64,000 nucleotides of DNA from the NCBI RefSeq assembly GCF_020523795.1, contig NZ_JAJALI010000005.1:340493-404492 (forward strand), written 5' to 3'. Both the position numbers and the translations under genes were made by a program. Every line of letters starts with the position of its first letter. Position 1 is the stretch's first letter. The DNA comes from Ancylobacter sp. Lp-2. GTDB taxonomy: Bacteria; Pseudomonadota; Alphaproteobacteria; Rhizobiales; Xanthobacteraceae. The notes beneath the pieces were generated by a model. That model worked only from the letters and a program-made list of their open reading frames with translations, did no database searches and was not told where the DNA came from. Below, piece after piece: positions 9,108-17,005 of the stretch.

Positions 9108-11141
9108 CTACCGGCTGTCGAGAACCGGCTGGAAGGCGCGCGTGAGTTCCTCGGCGATGAAGGCGGTACCATAGACCGACAGATGGTTCCTGTCGAAATA
9201 GAAACTGCCATTGGCGTCGCCCCAGAGATAGAGCTCGCCCTGGCGGAAGCCGCGATCGACCGAGACGTACCACACCTCGCCACCGGCGAGCCGCGCCATC
9301 GCCCGCTCGGCCGGGCCCTGCAGGACGGCGTCGGCGGCGAGGGATTGCGAACTCCCGGCGATGGTCTCCAGCAGCTCGGCGCCACCCACGCCCTCGCCGG
9401 CCCCGAGGAACACCACCTGCTCCATCAGCTTGTCGGGCGAGGCCGGCTGCTCGGGCACCTGGTCCAGCAGCACCACGGCGACGCCGAGCCCGGCATAGCG
9501 CTGCACCGTATGCGCCAGCAGGTCGGCGAACACGCCGTCCGGGCCGGCGGAGGGATGGATGGACGGTGCGGCCGCCGCCGCCGGAATGAAGGAAAACCGG
9601 CCCCGGGCGCCCGGCCGTTCGCCGTTGAAATAGTGCGACCAGCGCGCCGCCAGCACCACGACGTCGAAGCCGCCGTCGCGCACCGCCTCATATTCGCGGC
9701 GGTTGACCTCCTCGCACAGGCCGCGCGCCAGCGTGCTGCCCCTCACTTCGGCATCGAGCACCGGCGGGCAATCCCCCGCTCCCAGCCAGGAGACGGCGTT
9801 GCGCGCGCCGAGAAGATGGAACGCCGGCAGGATGGCGGCGGAATGGCTATCGCCGATCACCAGGATACGGTGCGCCGGCTCCGGCGGGGTGAAGATCGGG
9901 CACAGCAGGTTGAAATCGCCGATCTCCGTCGCCCCGGTGCCCAGCCAGCACGGCTTGGCCAGCGGCGCGTCGGCGAGGCTGGCCAGCAGCCCGGCCTCGC
10001 GGCTGCCGGGCGCCGGCACCGGCACGCGGCCGGGAATGCCCTTCGAGACGCTGGCATAGAGGCCGCCGGCGACGAACAGCACGCCGCAGGCGGCACAGGC
10101 GGCGGCGAAGCGTCGGCGCGCCACCCCCGGCGCGGCGCGGCGGCGGAACGGCCGCTCGACGAAGCGCCAGCTCAGCGCGCCCAGCCCCACCGCCGCTACA
10201 GCGAGCAGCAGCAGCAGGCCTTCCGACGGCGCCGAAAGGCTGCGGATGCGCGCGAAGGCGAACAGCGGCTGGTGCCAGAGATAGGTGCTGTAGCTGATCA
10301 CCCCGAGCCCGACCAGCGGCGGCAGCGACAGCAGCCGGGCGGCGGCGGTGCCCGGCTGGGCGAACAGGATGACCAGCACCGCCCCGCCGACCGGCACCAG
10401 CGCGTAGAGGCCGGGGAACGGCGTGCCGCCATCGAACAGGAACACCGCGCCGAGAATGAGCCCGAGGCCGGCGAGGCCGAGCGGCTCGCTGCGCCGCATC
10501 GGCCCGTCCAGCATGAGGAAGGCGCAGAGCGCGCCGGCGAGCAGCTCCCAGGCGCGGAACGGCGTCAGGTAGAAATTCGCCACCGGCGCGAAACGCGATC
10601 CCCATTCCGCCAGCATCAGGCTGGCGAGCGCCAGGGCGGCGGTCGCCCAGAACGCGACGCGGCGCCCCTGCCGCCAGAGCAGCACGAAGGCCAGCGGCGC
10701 GACGAGGTAATATTGCTCCTCGACGGCGAGGCTCCAGGTGTGCAGCAACGGCTTTAGCTCGGAGGCGGCGGCGAAATAGCCGCCATCCTCGCGCCAGAAC
10801 AGGAAGTTGGAGACCGAGAACACCACCGCGACGACGCTGCGACCGAAATGGCGCAGCTGGTCGGGCACCATCCACGCCCAGGCGAAGGGCAGGCAGCAGA
10901 GGAGCACGAAGAACAGCGCCGGCAGGATCCGCCGCGCCCGCCGCTCGTAGAAGCCGAGCAGCGAGAACTCGCCGCGCCGGACCTCCGTGAGCAGGATGCT
11001 GGTGATGAGGTAGCCGCTGATGACGAAGAAGATGTCGACGCCGACGAAGCCGCCGGAAAACGCCCCGATCCCGGCGTGAAACAGGATCACCGGGGTGACG
11101 GCGAGCGCGCGCAGCCCATCGATTTCGGGTCGGTACTTCAT
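9108..11141 (-). CDS. OafA/YrhL-type membrane acyltransferase with C-terminal SGNH domain
   Basis: Membrane O-acyltransferase of 677 residues, expected to acetylate a surface or periplasmic glycan. The N-terminal acyltransferase-3 domain (residues about 1-340, about ten transmembrane helices) shows MKYRPEIDGLRALAVTPVI, FVGVDIFFVISGYL, RRARRILPAL and TWSLAVEEQYYL. The C-terminal periplasmic SGNH hydrolase-like domain has the GDSHS nucleophile block and the catalytic DxxH block in FDRNHLSVYG. Genes of this layout often lie in O-antigen, exopolysaccharide or peptidoglycan-modification loci, but no glycan genes are adjacent, so the acceptor is unknown. Confidence 0.93.
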   Translation of the reverse strand: MKYRPEIDGLRALAVTPVILFHAGIGAFSGGFVGVDIFFVISGYLITSILLTEVRRGEFSLLGFYERRARRILPALFFVLLCCLPFAWAWMVPDQLRHFGRSVVAVVFSVSNFLFWREDGGYFAAASELKPLLHTWSLAVEEQYYLVAPLAFVLLWRQGRRVAFWATAALALASLMLAEWGSRFAPVANFYLTPFRAWELLAGALCAFLMLDGPMRRSEPLGLAGLGLILGAVFLFDGGTPFPGLYALVPVGGAVLVILFAQPGTAAARLLSLPPLVGLGVISYSTYLWHQPLFAFARIRSLSAPSEGLLLLLAVAAVGLGALSWRFVERPFRRRAAPGVARRRFAAACAACGVLFVAGGLYASVSKGIPGRVPVPAPGSREAGLLASLADAPLAKPCWLGTGATEIGDFNLLCPIFTPPEPAHRILVIGDSHSAAILPAFHLLGARNAVSWLGAGDCPPVLDAEVRGSTLARGLCEEVNRREYEAVRDGGFDVVVLAARWSHYFNGERPGARGRFSFIPAAAAAPSIHPSAGPDGVFADLLAHTVQRYAGLGVAVVLLDQVPEQPASPDKLMEQVVFLGAGEGVGGAELLETIAGSSQSLAADAVLQGPAERAMARLAGGEVWYVSVDRGFRQGELYLWGDANGSFYFDRNHLSVYGTAFIAEELTRAFQPVLDSR

Positions 11142-11296
11142 CCCCGTTTCTGACGGGAAAATACCACCAGCGACTAGTGACGCGCGGCCACGCTGCGCGG
11201 GAAAATGCCGCGTTACTCGCCATCTGCGCGAGCGGACCCGCGTTCGCGCGGCGAAACCGCCGAGGATGCATTCGCGAGCTAGGGAGCCGTGCCGCG

Positions 11297-11953
11297 CTAG
11301 GGAGCCTTGGCGAGGCTGCCGAGCCAGGCCTCCATCGTCGGCAGGATCTTCGCGACCATCACGTCCACCCCCGCGGCGGTGGGGTGCATGCCGTCGGCCT
11401 GGTTGAGCGTCGCCCCCTGCCCGGCCACACCGTCGAGGAAGAACGGGTAGAGCGGCGCGCCATATTTGGCGGCCAGCGTCGGATAGAGGGCGTCGAAGCG
11501 CGCCTTGTAGTCGGCGCCCATGTTCGGCGGCGCCAGCATGCCGGCGACCAGCACCGGGATGCCGCGCTGCTTCAGCCCCGCCAGCGCGGCGTCGAGCGCC
11601 TTCTCGGTCACTGCCGGGTCGATACCGCGCAGCGCGTCATTGGCGCCGAGTTCGAGGATCACCCCCTGCGTGCCGTCCGGCACCGACCAGTCGAGCCGGG
11701 CGGCCCCGGCGCTCGCCGTGTCGCCGGAAACCCCGGCATTGTCGATCACGACATCGTGACCTCGCGCCTTCAGCGCCGCCTGCAACTTGACCGGAAAGGC
11801 GTCGGCGGCCGGTAGGCCGTATCCGGCGGTCAGGCTGTCGCCGAGCGCGACGAGGCGCACAGGCTCGGCCCGCGCGACGGCGGGCGGCAGCGCCGCCAGC
11901 ACCGCGACCGCCAGCAGCACCGGCGCCAGCCATTTGACGACAAGGTGTTCCAT
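11297..11953 (-). CDS. tesA: Periplasmic arylesterase / lysophospholipase L1-like GDSL hydrolase (TesA-like)
   Basis: SGNH/GDSL esterase of 218 residues with a signal peptide (residues about 1-27, ending ARA-EP). Family blocks are GDSLTAGYG (Ser nucleophile), GVSGDT, GANDAL and DGMHPTAAG (Asp/His). It probably hydrolyses acyl esters or lysophospholipids in the periplasm. It is divergent from the ABC exporter genes across 88 bp, which matches the conserved tesA-ybbA-ybbP neighbourhood of enterobacteria and supports the assignment. The ATG at 11953 directly precedes the signal sequence. Confidence 0.93.
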   Translation of the reverse strand: MEHLVVKWLAPVLLAVAVLAALPPAVARAEPVRLVALGDSLTAGYGLPAADAFPVKLQAALKARGHDVVIDNAGVSGDTASAGAARLDWSVPDGTQGVILELGANDALRGIDPAVTEKALDAALAGLKQRGIPVLVAGMLAPPNMGADYKARFDALYPTLAAKYGAPLYPFFLDGVAGQGATLNQADGMHPTAAGVDVMVAKILPTMEAWLGSLAKAP

Positions 11954-12041
11954 CCGGCTCTTTTCCGCGGTGCACACCGGCCCATATGCTGGCGAAAGCT
12001 GAGCCGACTTTCGAACAGCACCGCGAAAACGACAGGAAAAC

Positions 12042-12764
12042 ATGCAGCCGGACTCCCGTTTCAGTGCCGCCACTCCCGCCATCGCGCTCGACAAGGTCGA
12101 GCTGTCTCTGGGGTCGGGCGCGGCGCGTGTCCATATCCTCAAGGGCATTTCGCTGAATATAGGGCAAGGCGAGGCGGTCGGCCTCGTCGGCCCCTCGGGC
12201 TCGGGCAAGTCGAGCCTGCTCATGGTGCTGGCCGGGCTGGAGCGGGCGGATTCCGGCAGCGTCGTCGTCGCCGACCAGCAATTGACCGGGCTCGACGAGG
12301 ATTCGCTCGCCCGTTTCCGCGGCCGGCATGTCGGCATCGTCTTCCAGGCCTTCCACCTCATCCCCACCATGACGGCGCTGGAAAACGTCGCCGTGCCGCT
12401 GGAGCTCGCCGGCCGCGCCGATGCTTTCGAGCGCGCCCGCGCCGAGTTGGAGCTGGTCGGCCTCGGCCATCGGCAGGGCCACTACCCCTCGCAATTGTCT
12501 GGCGGCGAGCAGCAGCGCGTCGCCGTCGCCCGCGCTTTGGCGCCGGAGCCGGCGATCCTCGTCGCCGACGAGCCGACCGGCAATCTCGACGAGACCACCG
12601 GTCACCAGATCATGGAGCTGATCTTCGCCGCCCAGGCGCGGCGCGGCGCGACACTGGTCATCGTCACCCATGATCTCAACCTCGCCCGCCGTTGCGACCG
12701 CACGGTGCGGCTGCGCTCCGGCCAGATCGAGGAAAGCGCGCTGATCGGCGGAGACGCAGCATGA
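12042..12764 (+). CDS. ybbA: ABC transporter ATP-binding protein, YbbA family
   Basis: ATPase subunit of 240 residues of the LolD/MacB-like class. It has the Walker A motif GPSGSGKSS, the signature [15 protein letters not shown], Walker B ILVADEPT and the H-loop IVTHDL. It probably powers the FtsX-type permease encoded immediately downstream; the stop overlaps that gene's start (ATGA). Homologous YbbAP pairs are thought to act with TesA-like esterases in envelope lipid handling or export of toxic hydrophobic compounds, but the substrate is not established. Confidence 0.92.
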   Translation: MQPDSRFSAATPAIALDKVELSLGSGAARVHILKGISLNIGQGEAVGLVGPSGSGKSSLLMVLAGLERADSGSVVVADQQLTGLDEDSLARFRGRHVGIVFQAFHLIPTMTALENVAVPLELAGRADAFERARAELELVGLGHRQGHYPSQLSGGEQQRVAVARALAPEPAILVADEPTGNLDETTGHQIMELIFAAQARRGATLVIVTHDLNLARRCDRTVRLRSGQIEESALIGGDAA

Positions 12765-15364
12765 GCGTGACGACCAGCGACGACGTCCCCGTCGCCGCCC
12801 GGCCCACCCATGCCGGCCAGGGCGGCTTCTCGCTCGCCCTCGCCCTGCGCTTCGCGCTGCGGGAATTGCGCGGCGGCCTGCGCGGCTTCGGCGTGTTCCT
12901 CGCCTGCCTCGCCCTCGGCGTCGCCGCCATCGCCGGCGTCGGCTCGTTCTCGCGCGCGCTCACCGACGGGCTGGAGCAGCAGGGCACCACGCTGCTCGGC
13001 GGCGACGCCGCCTTCACGCTGGTGCAGCGCCAGGCGACACCGGAAGAAATGCAGCTCTTCACCGGCGCCGGGCGGGTCTCCACCATCGCGACGCTGCGCG
13101 CCATGGCCCGTGCCGGCGAGGGAGCCGGCCTCAATTCCACCCTCGCCGAGGTGAAGGCGGTCGACGGCGCCTACCCGCTCACCGGCACGCTGGCCCTCGA
13201 CCCGCCGCTGCCGCCGGCGCAGGCGCTCGCCGAGACGGATGGCCGCTTCGGCGCGGTGCTCGACCCGGTGCTGGCCGAGCGGCTGGGGCTGAAGCTCGGC
13301 GACGATCTCCAGCTCGGCGCCGCCCGCCTGCGGGTCGCCGGCCTGATCGCCAACGAGCCCGACCTGCTGGCGACCGGGCTCGGCTTCGGGCCGCGCCTCC
13401 TGGTCTCGCTGGACGCCCTGAACGCCTCCGGGCTGATCCAGCCCGGTAGCCTCGCCCGCTGGCACTACCGGGTGCAGTTGAACGATCCCGGCCACCTCGC
13501 CGCCTTCACCGACGAGGTGAAGGCCAAGGCGCCGCAGGCCGGCTTCGAGGTGCGCACCCGCGAGGCCGCTGCCCCGCGCCTCGAGGACAATGTCCGCCGC
13601 TTCACCCAGTACCTCACTCTGGTCGGGCTGACCGCCCTGCTGGTCGGCGGGGTCGGGGTCGCCAATGCGGTGAAGAGCCATCTCGACGCCAAGCGCGGGG
13701 TGATCGCCACCTTCAAGGCGCTCGGCGCGCCCGGCCGGATGATCTTCGCGATCTATGTGCTGGAAGTCGTGCTGATCGCTCTCATCGGTCTCCTCATCGG
13801 CCTGATCGCCGGCACCGCCCTGCCCTTCGCGCTCGACGCCGCCTTCGGCCATCTGCTGCCGATCGCCATCGAGCCGAGCGTGCAGCCGGCGGCGCTCGCC
13901 CTCGCCTTCGGCTACGGCATCCTGATCGCGCTGGCCTTCGCGCTGTGGCCGCTCGGCCTCGCGCATGACGTGCCGGTCTCCGCTCTGTTCCGCGAATGGG
14001 ATGAGGGTGCGCCGACCCGCCCGCGCAGGACCTATATCCTGTTGACCGCGCTCGCGATTCTGTCGCTGTGCGCTCTCGCCGTCGCCGCCAGCGAGGAGCG
14101 GCGCATCGCGCTTTATTACCTGCTCGCCTCCGCCGCCGTGCTGGTCACGCTGCGGCTGGTGGCGACCGGCATCATGGCGATCGCCCGCCGCCTGCCGCGC
14201 CCGCGCTCCACCGGCGCCCGGCTGGCGCTCGCCAACATCCACCGTCCGGCGGCGCTCACCCCGACGGTGGTGCTGTCGCTCGGGCTGGGGCTCACCCTCT
14301 TGGTGACGCTGTCGCTGATCGACCGCTCCCTCACCCGCGAGCTCACCGCCCGCCTGCCGGACCAGGCGCCGAGCTTCTTCTTCCTCGACATCCAAAGCAC
14401 TGAGACACAAAAGTTTTCCGACTTCCTCGCCAAGGAGGCGCCGGGCGGCAAGGTCGAGGTGGTGCCGATGCTGCGCGGCCGGCTGATCCGCCTCGGCGAC
14501 CGGCCGGTGGAGCAGATCACTCCGCCGCCGGAATTCGCCTGGGTGCTGTCCTCCGATCGCGGAGTCACCTATTCCGCCGAGGTGCCGGAGGGCTCCACGC
14601 TGGTCGAGGGTTCCTGGTGGCCGGCGGACTATTCCGGCAAGCCATTGGTATCGCTAGAAAAAGAGATCGCCGACGCCTTCGGCCTCAAGGTCGGCGACAG
14701 CGTCACGGTGAATGTGCTGGGGCGGCCGATCACCGCCGAGATCGCCAATCTGCGCAAGGTGGAATGGGAGCGGCTGGCGATCAACTTCGTCATGGTGTTC
14801 TCGCCCAACAGCTTCCGTGGCGCGCCGCATACCTCGCTCGCCACCCTCGCCTTCCCGGACAAGGCCGACGAGGCGACCGAGCGCAGTATTTCGCGAGCGG
14901 TAGCAAGCTCTTATCCCGGTATCACCGCGGTGCGGGTGAAGGAGGCGCTGGCGGAAATCGGCGCCCTCGTCGGCAATCTGCTGCTCGCCATACGCGGCGC
15001 CAGCCTGGTGACGCTGGTGGCGAGCGTGCTGGTGCTGGCCGGCGCGCTGGCCGCCGGTCAGCATCATCGGGTGTACGATGCGGTCATCCTGAAGACGCTC
15101 GGCGCCACCCGGGGGCGGCTGCTCGCCGCCTATGCGCTGGAATACGCCGCGCTGGGCCTCGCCACCGCGCTGGTGGCGGTGCTGGCCGGCTCGGTCGCCG
15201 CCTATGCCGTGGTGGTCGGGGTGATGAAGATCGGCTTCGCCTTCTCGCTCGCCTCGGCGCTCGGCGCGGTAGCGGTGGCGCTGGTCCTTACCGTCGCCTT
15301 CGGGCTGATCGGCACCTGGTGGGCGCTCGGCCAGAAACCGGCGCGGATCCTGCGCAGCCTGTGA
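12761..15364 (+). CDS. ybbP: FtsX-like ABC permease, YbbP family
   Basis: Large permease of 867 residues with an N-terminal transmembrane helix, an extracytoplasmic domain, and two FtsX-like blocks (residues about 295-430 and 750-860), about ten membrane segments in total. The cytoplasmic loop with VIATFKALGAPGRMIF and VILKTLGATRGRLLAAYALE is the repeated coupling-helix motif of this family. The ATG at 12761 overlaps the ATPase stop by 4 nt and gives the normal N-terminus; an earlier in-frame Met at 12692 lies inside the ATPase gene. Confidence 0.92.
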   Translation: MSVTTSDDVPVAARPTHAGQGGFSLALALRFALRELRGGLRGFGVFLACLALGVAAIAGVGSFSRALTDGLEQQGTTLLGGDAAFTLVQRQATPEEMQLFTGAGRVSTIATLRAMARAGEGAGLNSTLAEVKAVDGAYPLTGTLALDPPLPPAQALAETDGRFGAVLDPVLAERLGLKLGDDLQLGAARLRVAGLIANEPDLLATGLGFGPRLLVSLDALNASGLIQPGSLARWHYRVQLNDPGHLAAFTDEVKAKAPQAGFEVRTREAAAPRLEDNVRRFTQYLTLVGLTALLVGGVGVANAVKSHLDAKRGVIATFKALGAPGRMIFAIYVLEVVLIALIGLLIGLIAGTALPFALDAAFGHLLPIAIEPSVQPAALALAFGYGILIALAFALWPLGLAHDVPVSALFREWDEGAPTRPRRTYILLTALAILSLCALAVAASEERRIALYYLLASAAVLVTLRLVATGIMAIARRLPRPRSTGARLALANIHRPAALTPTVVLSLGLGLTLLVTLSLIDRSLTRELTARLPDQAPSFFFLDIQSTETQKFSDFLAKEAPGGKVEVVPMLRGRLIRLGDRPVEQITPPPEFAWVLSSDRGVTYSAEVPEGSTLVEGSWWPADYSGKPLVSLEKEIADAFGLKVGDSVTVNVLGRPITAEIANLRKVEWERLAINFVMVFSPNSFRGAPHTSLATLAFPDKADEATERSISRAVASSYPGITAVRVKEALAEIGALVGNLLLAIRGASLVTLVASVLVLAGALAAGQHHRVYDAVILKTLGATRGRLLAAYALEYAALGLATALVAVLAGSVAAYAVVVGVMKIGFAFSLASALGAVAVALVLTVAFGLIGTWWALGQKPARILRSL

Positions 15365-15436
15365 GAAAGGGCCTTAACGATATGTACCGCTGCGGCATTT
15401 CTTGCCGAAACTTCACTTGCGGGAGAGGGCAGCCTT

Positions 15437-15455
15437 GCTCATATTTCGCATGAGC
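15437..15455. repeat. Short inverted repeat upstream of the BI-1 gene
   Basis: GCTCAT and ATGAGC flank a 7-nt spacer, 58 bp before the start of the Bax-inhibitor-1 gene. It lies in the presumed promoter region and could be an operator; the evidence is limited to symmetry. Confidence 0.3.
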
Positions 15456-15512
15456 TTAGCCATGGTCCGTTCAGGGATCGCGGCAGCAGGCGTCTGAAAG
15501 GGACCCTTCATC

Positions 15513-16295
15513 ATGTCCGACTACGATCGCAACATTACCGCCCCGCGCTACGGCTCGACGGCGACGCGGACGCAGGCCGCGATCGATCAGGGCCTGCGCT
15601 CCTACATGCTGCGCGTCTACAACTACATGACGCTTGGCCTCGCCATCACCGGCGCGGCGGCGCTGGGCATCTACATGCTCGCCGTCTCGGCCGAGCCGAC
15701 CCAGTATGCGCTCGGCGCCAATGTCTACCTCACCCAGTTCGGCTACGCGCTGTTCGTCAGCCCGCTGAAGTGGGTGGTGGTGTTCGCCCCGCTGGCCGCG
15801 GTGTTCTTCCTCTCCTTCCGCGTCGACCGCATGAGCGTGGCGGCGGCGCAGACGGTGTTCTGGGTCTATGCGGGCCTCGTCGGCGTCTCGCTGTCGACGA
15901 TCTTCCTCGTCTACACCCATGACAGCATCGTGCGGGTGTTCTTCATCACCGCCGCCACCTTCGGCGCGCTGAGCCTCTACGGCTACACCACGCCGCGCAG
16001 CCTGTCGGCGATGGGCTCGTTCCTGATCATGGGCCTGTTCGGCATCATCATCGCGAGCCTGGTGAACATCTTCCTCGGCTCGTCGATGCTGCAGTTCATC
16101 ATCTCGGTGGTGGGCGTGCTGGTGTTCGCCGGCCTCACCGCCTACGACACCCAGCGCATCAAGGAGATGTACTTCGCCGGCGACGACGACGTGGTGGCCG
16201 GCCGCAAGGCGATCATGGGCGCGCTGACCCTGTATCTCGACTTCATCAACCTGTTCGTGATGCTGCTGCAGCTGTTCGGCAACCGCAACAACTGA
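15513..16295 (+). CDS. Bax inhibitor-1/YccA family membrane protein
   Basis: Seven-helix membrane protein of 260 residues of the BI-1 (TMBIM) family, whose bacterial members behave as pH-sensitive calcium leak channels or bind FtsH (YccA). Recognisable features are YMLRVYNYMTLGLAITGAAA, the PLKWVVVFAPL segment, and the C-terminal TAYDTQRIKEMY and GALTLYLDFINLFVMLLQL blocks. Monocistronic: preceded by about 150 bp and followed by a strong terminator. Confidence 0.95.
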   Translation: MSDYDRNITAPRYGSTATRTQAAIDQGLRSYMLRVYNYMTLGLAITGAAALGIYMLAVSAEPTQYALGANVYLTQFGYALFVSPLKWVVVFAPLAAVFFLSFRVDRMSVAAAQTVFWVYAGLVGVSLSTIFLVYTHDSIVRVFFITAATFGALSLYGYTTPRSLSAMGSFLIMGLFGIIIASLVNIFLGSSMLQFIISVVGVLVFAGLTAYDTQRIKEMYFAGDDDVVAGRKAIMGALTLYLDFINLFVMLLQLFGNRNN

Positions 16296-16319
16296 CCGCG
16301 TACTCAGGTCGTCGATCGA

Positions 16320-16346
16320 GGCCCCGGCACCGTCCGGGGCCTTTTT
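16320..16346 (+). terminator. Intrinsic terminator after the BI-1 gene
   Basis: Perfect 8-bp GC stem GGCCCCGG / CCGGGGCC with a short loop, followed directly by TTTTT, 25 nt beyond the BI-1 stop codon. Confidence 0.92.
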
Positions 16347-16421
16347 CATTGCACAAGTCCTTCGCTGCGCGCCCCTCGATTGCGGCCACCCGGCCCAAAC
16401 GGCCGTCGTGTCCCGGCGGGC

Positions 16422-16982
16422 TCAGCGGGTGGACAGCGGCAGTGGCGGAGGCGGAACGGTCGCGCCCGCGCCGAGCGAACGCTGCACCATCACGCTGTCG
16501 GCCCAGCGGTCATAGCGATAGGCGACACCGGGCAGCAGGCCGACGCGCACGAAACCGAACCGGTCATGCAGCTTCAGCGAGGCGGCGTTGTCGGCATCGA
16601 TATAGCCGATCATCTGCCGGAAGCCCGCCGCCGCGCAGGCATCGATCAGTGCCCGCAACAACTGGCTGCCCACGCCCTTGCCGACATGTTGGTGATGCAC
16701 GTAGATCGAGTGCTTGACCGTATAGCGATAGGCCGGCCGCTTGCGGAACAGCACCACATAGGCATAGCCCACCACCTCATCCCCCCGCACCGCGGCGAGG
16801 TGAGGAAAGCGGCGGTTCTTCAGGTTCTTGCGCCGCTCGCGCAGATCGTCCGGCTGCGGCGTGTCGCCCTCGTCCACCCCTTCCTCGACACCGCGTCGGA
16901 TGTGGCGGCGATAGATGGCCAACATGGCGTCGACATCCGCGTCCCGGGTCGGGCGGACGAGGACGGCGGTCTCCTGCTCCAT
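16422..16982 (-). CDS. GNAT N-acetyltransferase, phosphinothricin acetyltransferase-like
   Basis: Cytosolic GNAT enzyme of 186 residues. The acetyl-CoA-binding motif A is YVHHQHVGKGVGSQLL and motif B contains IGYIDADNAASLKLHDRFGF. The arrangement IRRGVEEG...DLRERRKNL...PHLAA...VGYAYVVLFRKRPAYRYTVKHSIYV is that of the PAT/YncA subgroup, which acetylates methionine sulfoximine, phosphinothricin or related amino acids. The C-terminus has a short proline-rich tail. It is transcribed in the same direction as the decarboxylase upstream, 23 nt after that gene's stop, so they may be co-transcribed. Confidence 0.9.
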   Translation of the reverse strand: MEQETAVLVRPTRDADVDAMLAIYRRHIRRGVEEGVDEGDTPQPDDLRERRKNLKNRRFPHLAAVRGDEVVGYAYVVLFRKRPAYRYTVKHSIYVHHQHVGKGVGSQLLRALIDACAAAGFRQMIGYIDADNAASLKLHDRFGFVRVGLLPGVAYRYDRWADSVMVQRSLGAGATVPPPPLPLSTR

Positions 16983-17005
16983 GAACGATTCCGAATCCTC
17001 TGAGC

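Noticed and set aside
12602..14410. Very long open frame antisense to the ABC exporter genes (602 codons)
   Set aside because: It covers the strand opposite two well-supported genes, is rich in Arg, Gln, Gly and His as expected from GC-rich complement, and has no family features.
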